From the NCBI GenBank assembly GCA_023386835.1, contig JAEWIY010000190.1:1-64000 (forward strand): a stretch of 64,000 nucleotides of DNA, written 5' to 3'. The notes under the pieces were generated by a model. It did no database searches, was not told the DNA's origin, and saw only the letters and a list, made by a program, of their open reading frames with translations. Positions 25,973 to 33,731 of this stretch are shown here, in pieces (within the stretch, counting starts at the first letter, position 1; each line of letters begins with the position of its first letter). Source of the stretch: Verrucomicrobiota bacterium. Lineage in GTDB: Bacteria > Verrucomicrobiota > Verrucomicrobiia > Opitutales > Opitutaceae. The translations under genes and the position numbers were made by a program.

Positions 25973-26605
25973 ATGGGCCAAAAAACCAATCCCGTCGGTT
26001 TTCGTCTCGCCGTCCGTCGCAACTGGCAGTCCCGCTGGTACGCGAATAAGAAGGACTTCGCCGGCCTGCTCCATGAGGACCAGGTGATCCGCGAGAAGCT
26101 CATGGAGAAGCTGAAGCAGGCCTCCGTGCCGCGGATCTTCATCGAGCGCGCGTCGAATCGCGTTCGCGTCAAGATCTACACCGCCCGTCCCGGCATCGTC
26201 ATCGGCCGCAAGGGTCAGGAGATCGAGAAGATCAAGGAGGAGCTGGCGAAGCTCACCGGCAAGGAAATCCTCCTCGATATCCAGGAAGTCAAGAAGCCGG
26301 AAACCGAGGCTCAGCTCGTGGCCGAGAACGTAGCGCTTCAGCTTGAGCGCCGCATCGCGTTCCGCCGGGCCATGAAAAAGGCCGTCGAGATGTCGATGGC
26401 GCTCGGGGCCGAAGGCATCCGTATCCAGTGCTCCGGCCGCCTGGGTGGTTCGGACATCGCCCGCCGCGAGTGGCAGCGCAAAGGCCGCGTGCCGTTGCAC
26501 ACCCTGCGCGAGAACATCGACTACGGCTTCGCGGAAGCCCGCACCGTTTACGGCAAGATCGGCGTTAAGTGCTGGATCTGCAAAAAGGACGCGGAAAACG
26601 CCTGA
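25973..26605 (+). CDS. rpsC: 30S ribosomal protein S3
   Basis: 210 residues with the N-terminal GQKTNPVGFRL, a KH RNA-binding domain around IVIGRKGQEIEKIKEEL and the C-terminal GRLGGSDIARREWQRKGRVPLHTLR. Shorter at the C-terminus than the E. coli protein (233). Begins 8 bp after rplV. Confidence 0.99.
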   Translation: MGQKTNPVGFRLAVRRNWQSRWYANKKDFAGLLHEDQVIREKLMEKLKQASVPRIFIERASNRVRVKIYTARPGIVIGRKGQEIEKIKEELAKLTGKEILLDIQEVKKPETEAQLVAENVALQLERRIAFRRAMKKAVEMSMALGAEGIRIQCSGRLGGSDIARREWQRKGRVPLHTLRENIDYGFAEARTVYGKIGVKCWICKKDAENA

Positions 26606-26620
26606 GGGGCGCAGTAGCGC

Positions 26621-26652
26621 GATCTCAGATCTCGAATCTCAAATTTCAAATT
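26621..26652 (+). repeat. A/T-rich ATCTC/AAATTTC repeat spacer
   Basis: A/T-rich word string with repeated ATCTC and a palindromic AGATCT, just before rplP. The 12-mer ATCTCAAATTTC (26636-26647) occurs exactly again before rpsD (36061-36072). The composition contrasts with the GC-rich genes on each side. Confidence 0.5.
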
Positions 26653-26662
26653 ACTAAGAGCC

Positions 26663-27082
26663 ATGGCTCTCGCTCCTGCTCGTACCAAGTACCGTAAAAC
26701 CCAAAAGGGTTCGCGCGCCGGCAACGCCAAGCGCGGCAACACCCTCGCGTTTGGTGAATTCGGTCTGCAGTCCCTCTCCCGCGGTCCCATGACCGGTCGC
26801 CAGATCGAAGCGGCCCGTGTCACCATCTCGCGCCATCTGAAGCGCAAGGGCAAACTCTGGATCCGCGTGTTCCCGCACAAGCCCGTGACCAAGAAGCCGG
26901 CCGAAGTCCGAATGGGCTCCGGCAAGGGCGGCGTTGAATACTACGTCGCCGTCATCAAGCCGGGTGCGATCCTGTTCGAGCTCGCGGGTGTCCCCGGCTC
27001 GATCGCCAAGGAAGCCTTTCGCCTGGCCGACGCCAAGCTGCCGTTCCGCTGCCGCTTCATCAGCCGCGACGGCGCCATTTAA
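26663..27082 (+). CDS. rplP: 50S ribosomal protein L16
   Basis: 139-residue protein at the A-site/CCA end of tRNA. Motifs: APARTKYRKTQKG, ARVTISRHLKRKGKLWIRVFP, KPAEVRMGSGKGGVEYYVAVIKPG. Separated from rpsC by 57 bp of unusually A/T-rich sequence. Confidence 0.99.
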   Translation: MALAPARTKYRKTQKGSRAGNAKRGNTLAFGEFGLQSLSRGPMTGRQIEAARVTISRHLKRKGKLWIRVFPHKPVTKKPAEVRMGSGKGGVEYYVAVIKPGAILFELAGVPGSIAKEAFRLADAKLPFRCRFISRDGAI

Positions 27083-27106
27083 CCCTCAGCCGCCTGATCG
27101 ACGATT

Positions 27107-27301
27107 ATGAAAGCCAAGGAAATCCGCGAACTCGCGCCGGCTGAAATTGAAACCCGGCTGCGCGAAACCCGCGAACAGCTCCTCCAACTCCGTCTCCGCA
27201 AGCAGACCGGCCAGGTGGAGAAAACCCACGAGATCCGGACCCTCCGCAAGGACATTGCCCGGCTCGAGACCATCCTCACCCAGAAGAAGACGGCCGCCTG
27301 A
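27107..27301 (+). CDS. rpmC: 50S ribosomal protein L29
   Basis: 64-residue two-helix protein near the tunnel exit, of normal length. MKAKEIRELAPAEIETRLRE and the second helix RKDIARLETIL are typical. 24 bp after rplP. Confidence 0.97.
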   Translation: MKAKEIRELAPAEIETRLRETREQLLQLRLRKQTGQVEKTHEIRTLRKDIARLETILTQKKTAA

Positions 27302-27326
27302 GCGCGCCCACTAGGAAATCAACGCC

Positions 27327-27677
27327 ATGTCTGAGACACGCAATACGCGCAAGACCCTGGTCGGCAACGTCACCAGCCGCTCCGGCGACAAGTCCATCAA
27401 GGTCACCATTCCCTTCAAGGTGCCGCACCCGCGGTACAAGAAGGTCATTAATCGGCAGACCGTTCTGCACGTTCACGACGAGAAGAACGAAACCCATGTT
27501 GGCGACAAGGTCGAGGTCATGGAGACCCGCCCGCTGAGCCGGCTGAAGCGTTACCGCGTCGTCCGTGTGCTCGAAGTGGCCGCCGGCGTCGAAGACGTGG
27601 CGGTGACCGAGCAGGATGTCGCCGAGCAGGTGCCGACCAAGACCAGCAAATCCAACGAGACGGCTCCGACCGCCTAA
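27327..27677 (+). CDS. rpsQ: 30S ribosomal protein S17 with C-terminal tail
   Basis: 116 residues. Residues 1-85 are the standard OB-fold: RKTLVGNVTSRSGDKSIKV, HPRYKKVI and VGDKVEVMETRPLSRLKRYRVV. About 30 extra residues at the C-terminus are acidic and Thr/Ser-rich (ending TKTSKSNETAPTA). AGGAAA lies upstream of the ATG. The tail is probably disordered and solvent-exposed. Confidence 0.97.
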   Translation: MSETRNTRKTLVGNVTSRSGDKSIKVTIPFKVPHPRYKKVINRQTVLHVHDEKNETHVGDKVEVMETRPLSRLKRYRVVRVLEVAAGVEDVAVTEQDVAEQVPTKTSKSNETAPTA

Positions 27678-27692
27678 CCAGCAGGCCCAGTC

Positions 27693-28058
27693 ATGATCCA
27701 ACTCCGCTCCATTCTCGAAGTCGCCGACAACACCGGCGCGCGCAAAGCCGCGATGATCTCCCGCAAGGGCCAGAACACCGACATTGCGCACGTAGGCGAC
27801 ATCATCACCGTCCATATCAAGGACAGCTCCACCGATGCTTCGGTCAAGAAGGGCGAGGTCGCAAAAGCGGTCGTCGTCCGGACCAAGGCGCCGATCCGTC
27901 GCGCCGACGGGAGCTACCTGCGCTTTGATTCCAACGCCGTCGTCATCATCGGGGCGGACGGCAATCCCAAGGGTACCCGCATCTTCGGACCGGTCGCCCG
28001 TGAACTTCGCGCGAAGAACTTCATGAAGATCATCTCGCTCGCGCCGGAGGTCCTCTAA
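27693..28058 (+). CDS. rplN: 50S ribosomal protein L14
   Basis: 121-residue protein at the subunit interface. Motifs: MIQLRSILEVADNTGARKA, GDIITVHIKDS and RIFGPVARELR. 15 bp after rpsQ; one base separates its stop from the rplX start. Confidence 0.99.
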   Translation: MIQLRSILEVADNTGARKAAMISRKGQNTDIAHVGDIITVHIKDSSTDASVKKGEVAKAVVVRTKAPIRRADGSYLRFDSNAVVIIGADGNPKGTRIFGPVARELRAKNFMKIISLAPEVL

Positions 28059-28059
28059 A

Positions 28060-28332
28060 ATGAAGCAATTCCACATCAAACGCGGCGACGAAGTCGTCGT
28101 CATTGCGGGCGCCCACAAGGGCAAGTCCGGCAAGGTCCTCGAACTGCTCCCGAAGAAGGAGCGCGCCCGGGTTGAGGGTGTGGCGATGATGAAGCGCCAC
28201 ACCAAGAAGTCCGAGCAGAACCCGAACGGTGCCATCGTCGAACGCGAAGGCTCCGTGCACGTTTCCAACCTCATGCTGAAATCGCGGTTCGACGCTTCCA
28301 AGAAGCGCACAGCTGCGGCCAGCAAGAGCTGA
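28060..28332 (+). CDS. rplX: 50S ribosomal protein L24
   Basis: 90-residue assembly-initiator protein with a KOW motif (GDEVVVIAGAHKGKSGKVL) and VEGVAMMKRHTK. Slightly shorter than E. coli L24. Starts one base after rplN and is followed by a 130-bp hairpin-rich spacer. Confidence 0.98.
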   Translation: MKQFHIKRGDEVVVIAGAHKGKSGKVLELLPKKERARVEGVAMMKRHTKKSEQNPNGAIVEREGSVHVSNLMLKSRFDASKKRTAAASKS

Positions 28333-28344
28333 TCGCCGGCAAAA

Positions 28345-28383
28345 GCGCGCTGGTGCAAGACAGTGCTTGCCAAGCCAGCGCGC
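28345..28383 (+). other. Extended hairpin in rplX-rplE spacer
   Basis: GCGCGCTGG (28345-28353) pairs with CCAGCGCGC (28375-28383), and GCAAG pairs with CTTGC inside, giving 14 bp with small internal loops. No T-tract. It lies 12 bp after the rplX stop. Confidence 0.6.
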
Positions 28384-28429
28384 CGCCTGCGTTACTGACC
28401 CTCTTTTCTCTTACAACTTTGGATCATTT

Positions 28430-28454
28430 GTCGCCGGGTCGGAAATCCGGTGAC
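28430..28454 (+). other. Hairpin just upstream of rplE start
   Basis: GTCGCCGG pairs with CCGGTGAC (one G-U), loop of 9 nt, ending 8 nt before the rplE ATG. A similar GTCGG-containing hairpin lies before rpsH (29504-29533), which suggests related leader elements. Confidence 0.45.
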
Positions 28455-28462
28455 GGGTCGCC

Positions 28463-29044
28463 ATGAGCAACACGTACACTCCCACTCTCAAGCAGCTTTA
28501 CGTCGAGAAGGTCGTTCCGGCCCTCGTCGAGAGCCGCGGTTACAAGAACAAGCATCAGGTGCCGAAGATCGTGAAGATCTCGCTCAACACCGGCATTGAT
28601 GCGGAAGCCGACAAGAACCAGATCTCCGACGTCGCTCGGGACCTCGGCGCGATCGCTGGCCAGAAGCCGGTCTTGGCGAAGTCGAAGAAGGCCATCGCGA
28701 ACTTCAAGCTGCGTGCCGGCCAGGTGGTGGGCGCTCACGTGACGCTGCGTGGCGACGCCATGTGGGAATTCCTCTACCGCCTGCTCGCGGTCGCTCTCCC
28801 GACCATCCGTGACTTCCGTGGCGTGGGAACCCGGCTCGACGGCCAGGGCAACTACAACCTCGGCATCGCGGACTTCACCATCTTCCCGGAAATCACCGTG
28901 GAGAACGTGAAGAAGACGATGGGTCTCGACATCACGATCGTCACCTCGGCGAAGACCGACGACGAAGGTCGTGAATTGCTCCGCCTCCTCGGCATGCCGT
29001 TCCGTCGCTCGGAAACGGCTGGCGCCAAGACCCAGGCTGCCTGA
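28463..29044 (+). CDS. rplE: 50S ribosomal protein L5
   Basis: 193-residue 5S rRNA-binding protein. Motifs: VPKIVKISLNTGI, AGQKPVLAKSKKAIANFKLRAG (split here at the P-site loop) and RDFRGVGTRLDGQGNYNLGI. About 14 residues longer than the E. coli protein, mostly at the C-terminus (RRSETAGAKTQAA). Confidence 0.99.
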   Translation: MSNTYTPTLKQLYVEKVVPALVESRGYKNKHQVPKIVKISLNTGIDAEADKNQISDVARDLGAIAGQKPVLAKSKKAIANFKLRAGQVVGAHVTLRGDAMWEFLYRLLAVALPTIRDFRGVGTRLDGQGNYNLGIADFTIFPEITVENVKKTMGLDITIVTSAKTDDEGRELLRLLGMPFRRSETAGAKTQAA

Positions 29045-29051
29045 GCCGTTT

Positions 29052-29101
29052 GTGAAGGTGTAATGATCTGCGTCTGACGCACCTTCGGCCTTACACCTCA
29101 C
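29052..29101 (+). other. Hairpin in rplE-rpsN spacer
   Basis: GTGAAGGTGTAA (29052-29063) pairs with TTACACCTCAC (29091-29101) apart from one bulged A. It fills most of the 78-bp spacer. No T-tract. Confidence 0.5.
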
Positions 29102-29122
29102 TCAACTCTTTCGTTTAAGAAC

Positions 29123-29428
29123 ATGCCCAAGACCTCCGCCATCAATCGCAACGAGAAGCGCAAGCGTCTCACCGCGAAGTTCGCCGCCAAGCGCGCCGAG
29201 CTGAAGGCCACCCTCCTCAATCCGGCCACGTCCGACGAGGAGTTCTTCGCCGCGCAGAAGAAGCTGCAAAAGCTCCCGCGCAATTCGTCCCCGATCCGCG
29301 TCAAGAACCGCTGCTCGATGAGCGGCCGTCCGCGCGCTTACATCCGCAAGTTCGGCGTCTCCCGCATCCAGTTCCGCGAACTGGCGCTGGCGGGCAAGAT
29401 CCCGGGCGTCATCAAGTCGTCCTGGTAA
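29123..29428 (+). CDS. rpsN: 30S ribosomal protein S14 (zinc-free type)
   Basis: 101 residues, the long form without the CxxC zinc pairs: VKNRCSMSGRPRAYIRKFGVS with a single Cys. The C-terminal ELALAGKIPGVIKSSW is standard. Zinc-independent S14 fits with the absence of the zinc protein L36 (rpmJ) from this cluster. Confidence 0.98.
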   Translation: MPKTSAINRNEKRKRLTAKFAAKRAELKATLLNPATSDEEFFAAQKKLQKLPRNSSPIRVKNRCSMSGRPRAYIRKFGVSRIQFRELALAGKIPGVIKSSW

Positions 29429-29437
29429 GACTCGGCC

Positions 29438-29464
29438 GGGTGGGGCCGGAAACCGGCTGCACCC
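29438..29464 (+). other. Hairpin downstream of rpsN
   Basis: GGGTG and GCCGG pair with CCGGC and CACCC around an AAA loop; the stem has one mismatch and one G-U. It starts 10 bp after the rpsN stop and has no T-tract. Confidence 0.5.
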
Positions 29465-29503
29465 CCTCGAGCCTGCTGTCGCCCAACTCCCTTTTACGAT
29501 TTT

Positions 29504-29538
29504 CCCGTCGGAGGTCGGATATGATCCGGCGGGGTTTT
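29504..29538 (+). other. Terminator-like hairpin upstream of rpsH
   Basis: CCCGTCGGA (29504-29512) pairs with TCCGGCGGG (29525-29533) with one G-U, followed by a G and four T. The short T-run makes it a weak terminator or attenuator, 14 nt before the rpsH start. Confidence 0.45.
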
Positions 29539-29551
29539 CACACCAACATCC

Positions 29552-29944
29552 ATGACTGATCCGATCTCTGATTTCCTGACCCGTCTGCGCAATGCGAGCC
29601 GGGCGCGCCTCGACGAGTGCGTCGCACCGCACTCGAAGCTGAAGGAAAGCCTCGCCGGCATTCTGAAGAGCGAAGGCTACGTGACCGACTACCAAACCGG
29701 CACCGACGACGCGGGCCACAAGACGCTCGTCGTTAAAATGAAATACGTGGACGGCCAGCCGGCCCTGACGGGTATCGACCGTGTGTCGACGCCGGGCCGC
29801 CGCCTCTACTTTGGTTATACCGAAATTCCCCGCGTCCTGAACGGGCTCGGCATCAGCATCCTCTCAACGTCCAAGGGACTGCTGAAGGATCAGGACTGCC
29901 GTCGCCAGAAGGCGGGCGGCGAGCTGGTCTGCAACGTCTGGTAA
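29552..29944 (+). CDS. rpsH: 30S ribosomal protein S8
   Basis: 130-residue central-domain protein; in E. coli it represses the spc operon. Motifs: DPISDFLTRLRNASRA, LKESLAGILKSEGYV, STPGRRLYFGYTEIPRVLNGLG and the end GGELVCNVW. AAGGAGA for the next gene follows immediately after its stop. Confidence 0.99.
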   Translation: MTDPISDFLTRLRNASRARLDECVAPHSKLKESLAGILKSEGYVTDYQTGTDDAGHKTLVVKMKYVDGQPALTGIDRVSTPGRRLYFGYTEIPRVLNGLGISILSTSKGLLKDQDCRRQKAGGELVCNVW

Positions 29945-29957
29945 GGAGAGCCACACC

Positions 29958-30503
29958 ATGAGCCGCATCGGCAAACAACCCGTTTCAATCCCCGACAAGG
30001 TCAAGATCGAGGTCAAGGATGGTACCGTCCTCGTGGAGGGACCCAAGGGTAAGGTTCAGAAGACCTTCAGCGATGTCATCGACATCACCGTGGCCGACAA
30101 AAAAGTCACTGTGAAGCCGCGCGACGAGTCGCGTTTCGCGCGTGCCATGTACGGCACCGCCCGCTCGGTCATCGCTGGCATGGTCAAGGGTGTCACCACG
30201 GGCTACACCAAGGAGCTCGAGATTCAGGGCGTCGGTTTCAAGGCCGCGCTCAAGGGCAACCAGCTCGATCTCGCCTTGGGTTATTCGCACCCGATCCTCT
30301 ACACGGTCCCGGCCGGTATCAAGGTGACGGTGACGGACCAGACCAAGCTGAAGGTCGAAGGCGTGGACAAACAGCTGGTCGGTGAAGTCACCGCCAATAT
30401 CCGCTCCTACTATCCGCCGGAGCCCTACAAGGGCAAGGGTGTGCGCATCGTCGGTGAGTTCGCCGAGCGCGTCCGCCGCAAGGAAGGCAAGACGGTCGCT
30501 TAA
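29958..30503 (+). CDS. rplF: 50S ribosomal protein L6
   Basis: 181-residue protein near the factor-binding site. Motifs: MSRIGKQPVSIPDKVK, ELEIQGVGFKAALKGNQL and the C-terminal PPEPYKGKGVRI. A good Shine-Dalgarno sequence (AAGGAGA) lies 9 nt before the ATG. Confidence 0.99.
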   Translation: MSRIGKQPVSIPDKVKIEVKDGTVLVEGPKGKVQKTFSDVIDITVADKKVTVKPRDESRFARAMYGTARSVIAGMVKGVTTGYTKELEIQGVGFKAALKGNQLDLALGYSHPILYTVPAGIKVTVTDQTKLKVEGVDKQLVGEVTANIRSYYPPEPYKGKGVRIVGEFAERVRRKEGKTVA

Positions 30504-30556
30504 GCGGTCCGGCCCCGCCTCCCATCACGATCAACGATTAACTTTTAGATTCTGCA

Positions 30557-30919
30557 GTGAATACCGTTCGCAAAGCCGACCTGCTCCAGAAGCGCAAGTG
30601 GCGGATCCGCAAGAAGGTTCGCGGTACCGCCGAACGTCCGCGCCTGACGGTCCGGTTCACCACCAAACACATCTACGCCCAGGCGGTCGACGACGATGCC
30701 GGCCGCACCCTGGTGTTTCTCTCCAGCCTCAATGGCGACCTGCGCAAGCAGAAGGTTGCCGCCAACGTCAACGGCGCCAAGGCGCTGGGCAGCGCGTTTG
30801 CCGCCCGGGCCACGGCCGCCGGGATCAGTTCGGTCGTGTTCGATCGCAACGGCGCCCGCTACCACGGCAAAGTGAAACAATTCGCCGACGCTGCTCGCGA
30901 GGGCGGTCTCCAATTCTAA
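30557..30919 (+). CDS. rplR: 50S ribosomal protein L18
   Basis: 120-residue 5S rRNA-binding protein. Motifs: RKWRIRKKVRGTAERPRLTV, KHIYAQAVDD and FDRNGARYHGKVKQFADAAREGGL. The start is GTG at 30557; no ATG fits the family N-terminus. No Shine-Dalgarno sequence. Confidence 0.98.
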   Translation: MNTVRKADLLQKRKWRIRKKVRGTAERPRLTVRFTTKHIYAQAVDDDAGRTLVFLSSLNGDLRKQKVAANVNGAKALGSAFAARATAAGISSVVFDRNGARYHGKVKQFADAAREGGLQF

Positions 30920-30930
30920 CCCGACGCACC

Positions 30931-31500
30931 ATGGCTACCGGTACAGGACAGCAAAACTCCAACCGTCGCGACAGTCGCGACCGTCGTGATCGGGATCGCG
31001 CTCCGCGTCAGGACAGTGACGGCCCGGAACTGCTCGAGAAGGTCGTTTTCATCAATCGCTGCGCCAAGGTGGTGAAGGGCGGCCGCCGTTTCAGCTTCTC
31101 CGCGCTGGCGGTGGTCGGCGACGGCAAGGGCAAGGTCGGCATCGGCCTCGGCAAGGCCAACGAAGTTCCCGAAGCGATCCGCAAGGGCACCGAACATGCC
31201 CGCAAGCGCATGGTTGCCGTGCAGCTGAAGGGCGACACGATCCCGCACGAATCCCTCGGCATCTTTGACGGCGGCAAGGTGCTCCTGCGCCCCGCCACGA
31301 CCGGCACCGGCTTGATCGCTGGTGGTGCCGTGCGCGCGGTGCTCGAAGCCGCGGGCGTGAAGAACGTGCTCACCAAGTCGATGGGTTCGTCGAACCACAT
31401 TGCGGTCGTGAATGCGACGTTGGGTGCGCTCCGCCAGCTCCGTTCGCCCGACCAGATCAAGGGTGTGCGCAAGGAGACGGTCGCGGCCAGTGCCGCTTGA
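30931..31500 (+). CDS. rpsE: 30S ribosomal protein S5 with Arg/Asp-rich N-terminus
   Basis: 189-residue fidelity protein. The core begins at ELLEKVVFINRCAKVVKGGRR (about 33) with GDGKGKVGIGLGKANEVP and a normal spectinomycin-site loop (VVKGGRRFSF). The first 32 residues, with SRDRRDRDRAPRQDSD, are a charged extension beyond the family norm. The ATG at 30931 lies 11 bp after rplR. The next gene in most bacteria, rpmD (L30), is absent. Confidence 0.98.
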   Translation: MATGTGQQNSNRRDSRDRRDRDRAPRQDSDGPELLEKVVFINRCAKVVKGGRRFSFSALAVVGDGKGKVGIGLGKANEVPEAIRKGTEHARKRMVAVQLKGDTIPHESLGIFDGGKVLLRPATTGTGLIAGGAVRAVLEAAGVKNVLTKSMGSSNHIAVVNATLGALRQLRSPDQIKGVRKETVAASAA

Positions 31501-31514
31501 GTCTCTGCCGTGGC

Positions 31515-31543
31515 ACACCTTCGGCCGAGCGTCGAAAAGGTGT
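31515..31543 (+). other. Hairpin in rpsE-rplO spacer
   Basis: ACACCTT (31515-31521) pairs with AAGGTGT (31537-31543), 15-nt loop. It directly precedes the terminator-like structure at 31556. Confidence 0.45.
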
Positions 31544-31555
31544 CCGCGGTGACCC

Positions 31556-31586
31556 GGCCGGATCAATCGAACCGGCCTCGTTTTTT
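31556..31586 (+). terminator. Terminator-like structure between rpsE and rplO
   Basis: GGCCGG (31556-31561) pairs with CCGGCC (31572-31577), then TCG and six T, CC and four more T. This resembles a Rho-independent terminator or attenuator inside the spc operon, at the exact place where rpmD is missing. The stem is 6 bp and the T-tract is offset by 3 nt, so partial termination is more likely than complete. Confidence 0.6.
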
Positions 31587-31600
31587 CCTTTTATCCGAGT

Positions 31601-31621
31601 CGGCGTCTGAACACGACGCCG
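31601..31621 (+). other. Hairpin upstream of rplO
   Basis: CGGCGTC / GACGCCG, 7 bp with a 7-nt loop, 22 nt before the rplO ATG. A GAGGA Shine-Dalgarno element follows at 31633-31637. Confidence 0.45.
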
Positions 31622-31643
31622 GCGCCCCTCCTGAGGAACTCCT

Positions 31644-32090
31644 ATGAAACTCCACGAATTGAAGAACGTTGCCGGTGCGGTTCACCGGAAGAAGCGCGTT
31701 GGTTGCGGCGAAGGCAGCGGCCACGGCAAGACCTCCGGTCGCGGTGGCAAGGGTCAGACCGCCCGTTCGGGTGGCAGCATCCGCCCTGGTTTTGAAGGCG
31801 GTCAGATGCCTCTGTACCGTAAGCTGCCGCACCGTGGCTTCAACCAAGCCGCGTTCCGTGTTGAAGCAGCGGTCGTCAATGTTTCCGACCTGAATCGGCT
31901 CGACGCTTCGGTGACCGAAGTCGATGCGGCGGCGCTGGCGAATGCCGGGCTGATCCGCGCTGGCGAGACCTACGTCAAGGTGCTGGGTGACGGTGAGCTG
32001 AGCCGCGCGCTGAAGGTCACGGCTTCCAAGTTCTCCGCCTCCGCCAAGGAGAAGATCGAGAAGGCAGGCGGTCAGGCCGTCGTTGCCTGA
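31644..32090 (+). CDS. rplO: 50S ribosomal protein L15
   Basis: 148-residue protein. Motifs: MKLHELKNVAGAVHRKKRVG, GSGHGKTSGRGGKGQTARSG, GFEGGQMPLYRKLPHRGF. Preceded by a GAGGA Shine-Dalgarno sequence and the hairpin/terminator region described separately. Confidence 0.99.
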   Translation: MKLHELKNVAGAVHRKKRVGCGEGSGHGKTSGRGGKGQTARSGGSIRPGFEGGQMPLYRKLPHRGFNQAAFRVEAAVVNVSDLNRLDASVTEVDAAALANAGLIRAGETYVKVLGDGELSRALKVTASKFSASAKEKIEKAGGQAVVA

Positions 32091-32124
32091 TCGGGAGATG
32101 GTTTAAGTCCGGCTCACGGCGAAA

Positions 32125-32151
32125 CTCGGGCTCGCTCCACCGCAGCCCGAG
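32125..32151 (+). other. Hairpin in rplO-secY spacer
   Basis: Perfect 8-bp stem CTCGGGCT / AGCCCGAG with an 11-nt loop, in the 111-bp spacer before secY. No T-tract. Confidence 0.5.
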
Positions 32152-32201
32152 CTTCCGTTCCGGCCGACAATCCTCCAGCCTGAACCTTTTCTCTCCGTCC
32201 C

Positions 32202-33722
32202 GTGCTCTCTGCTTTCACCAATTCGCTCAAGATCCCCGAGCTGCGGCAGCGTATTTTCTACACGCTGTCGTTGCTGTTTATCGCGCGCGTCGCGGCGATC
32301 ATTCCACTCCCGGGTCTTGATCCGCAGCCGTTGCAGCAGTTCTTCGCCGCGCAAACCGCCGATGGCGGGGGCTCGCTCGTAGGATTGTACAATATGTTCA
32401 CCGGCGGTGCGCTGGTGAAGGGAGCAATCGGTGCGCTCGGCATCATGCCGTACATCAGCGCCTCGATTATCTTCCAGTTGATGACGGCGGTGGTGCCGGC
32501 CCTGAGCCGGCTCCAGCAGGAGGGCGATGTGGGTCGCCAGAAGCTGACCCAGTACACGCGTTATGCGACGGTGCTGATCTGTTTGGTGCAGGGCACGTTG
32601 TTGATTCTGGCCTTGGAGAACCCGGCGCGGCTCTTCCCCGGTTACGACATCAATCTCTACGGAGAGATCGTGATCGTGAACAAAGGATGGTTCCTGTTCA
32701 CGTCGGTCATCATCATGACCGCTGGCACGATGCTGCTGATGTGGCTGGGTGAGCAGATCACTCAGCGGGGTATCGGTAACGGTGTTTCGCTCCTGATTAC
32801 TGTCGGTATTCTGGCCGACATTCCCGGTGCAGCCGCGGCCACGTATCAGCTGTTCTTCGCTCCCATCGGCGTGCAGACCCTCGGGGTCCCGCAGGCGATC
32901 GTCATGCTGGCGCTGTTTATCGGCGTGACGATGGGCATCATCATGGTGGTGCAGGGGCAGCGGAAAATTCCCGTGCAGTACGCCAAGCGGGTGGTGGGCA
33001 ACAAGGTGATGGGCGGGCAGAGCTCGTTCCTGCCGCTGAAGGTGAACTACTCGGGCGTCATGCCGGTCATCTTTGCGAGCGCGATCCTGCTCTTCCCGCA
33101 GCAGATCCTCTCGCAGGTCGGCGCGGCGTTTGGCTTGGACTTCCTGGTGGAGTTCGCCAACGAGCTCCTGCGCGGTCACATTGTCTACTACGTCGGCTAC
33201 ACGATCCTGATCCTGTTCTTCAGCTATTTCTGGGTCTCGGTGATGTTCAAGCCGATCCAGATTGCGGACGACTTGAAGAAGTATGGCGGCTACATCCCCG
33301 GTGTTCGTCCCGGCGAGCCGACGGCGCGCTTTCTGGACTTCATCATGACGCGGCTGACCTTGGCTGGTGCGATCTTCCTCACGGTGATCGCGGTCATGCC
33401 GGACGTGCTGCTGTTCGAACTGAACGTGCCGCAGCGCATCGCGATCTTCTTCGGTGGTACGGGCATGCTGATTACGGTGGGCGTGATCCTTGATACGATG
33501 CGTCAGATCGAAACCTTCCTGCTGCAGCGCCACTACGACGGCTTCCTCAAGAAGGGCCGCGTTCGGGCTCGCAGCGCGGCGGGTGCAGCCACCCGTCCGG
33601 GCGCTCTGGGCGAAGCGGCCAGTTCCGAGGCCGTGTTGAAGCTCACCGCGTTCATGACCGGAATGTTGGTGATCGGCCTGTCGATCTGGCTCTGGCGCCA
33701 TTTCGGCCAGGCGGCAAATTAA
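32202..33722 (+). CDS. secY: Preprotein translocase channel SecY
   Basis: 506-residue polytopic membrane protein with about ten transmembrane helices forming the protein-conducting channel; partner of SecA (2741). Motifs: LRQRIFYTLSLLFIARV, the plug-region helix with MFTGGAL, ALGIMPYISASIIFQLM, GEQITQRGIGNGVSLLI and GGYIPGVRPGEPTARFLD. The start is GTG at 32202. Longer than E. coli SecY (443), mainly in loops and at the C-terminus. It is followed 9 bp later by an Adk-like frame instead of a normal adk. Confidence 0.98.
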   Translation: MLSAFTNSLKIPELRQRIFYTLSLLFIARVAAIIPLPGLDPQPLQQFFAAQTADGGGSLVGLYNMFTGGALVKGAIGALGIMPYISASIIFQLMTAVVPALSRLQQEGDVGRQKLTQYTRYATVLICLVQGTLLILALENPARLFPGYDINLYGEIVIVNKGWFLFTSVIIMTAGTMLLMWLGEQITQRGIGNGVSLLITVGILADIPGAAAATYQLFFAPIGVQTLGVPQAIVMLALFIGVTMGIIMVVQGQRKIPVQYAKRVVGNKVMGGQSSFLPLKVNYSGVMPVIFASAILLFPQQILSQVGAAFGLDFLVEFANELLRGHIVYYVGYTILILFFSYFWVSVMFKPIQIADDLKKYGGYIPGVRPGEPTARFLDFIMTRLTLAGAIFLTVIAVMPDVLLFELNVPQRIAIFFGGTGMLITVGVILDTMRQIETFLLQRHYDGFLKKGRVRARSAAGAATRPGALGEAASSEAVLKLTAFMTGMLVIGLSIWLWRHFGQAAN

Positions 33723-33731
33723 CGCTTTACT

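Noticed and set aside
31501..31643. Search for a short rpmD (L30) gene
   Set aside because: The 143-bp spacer is too short for a 60-residue protein and is filled by hairpins.
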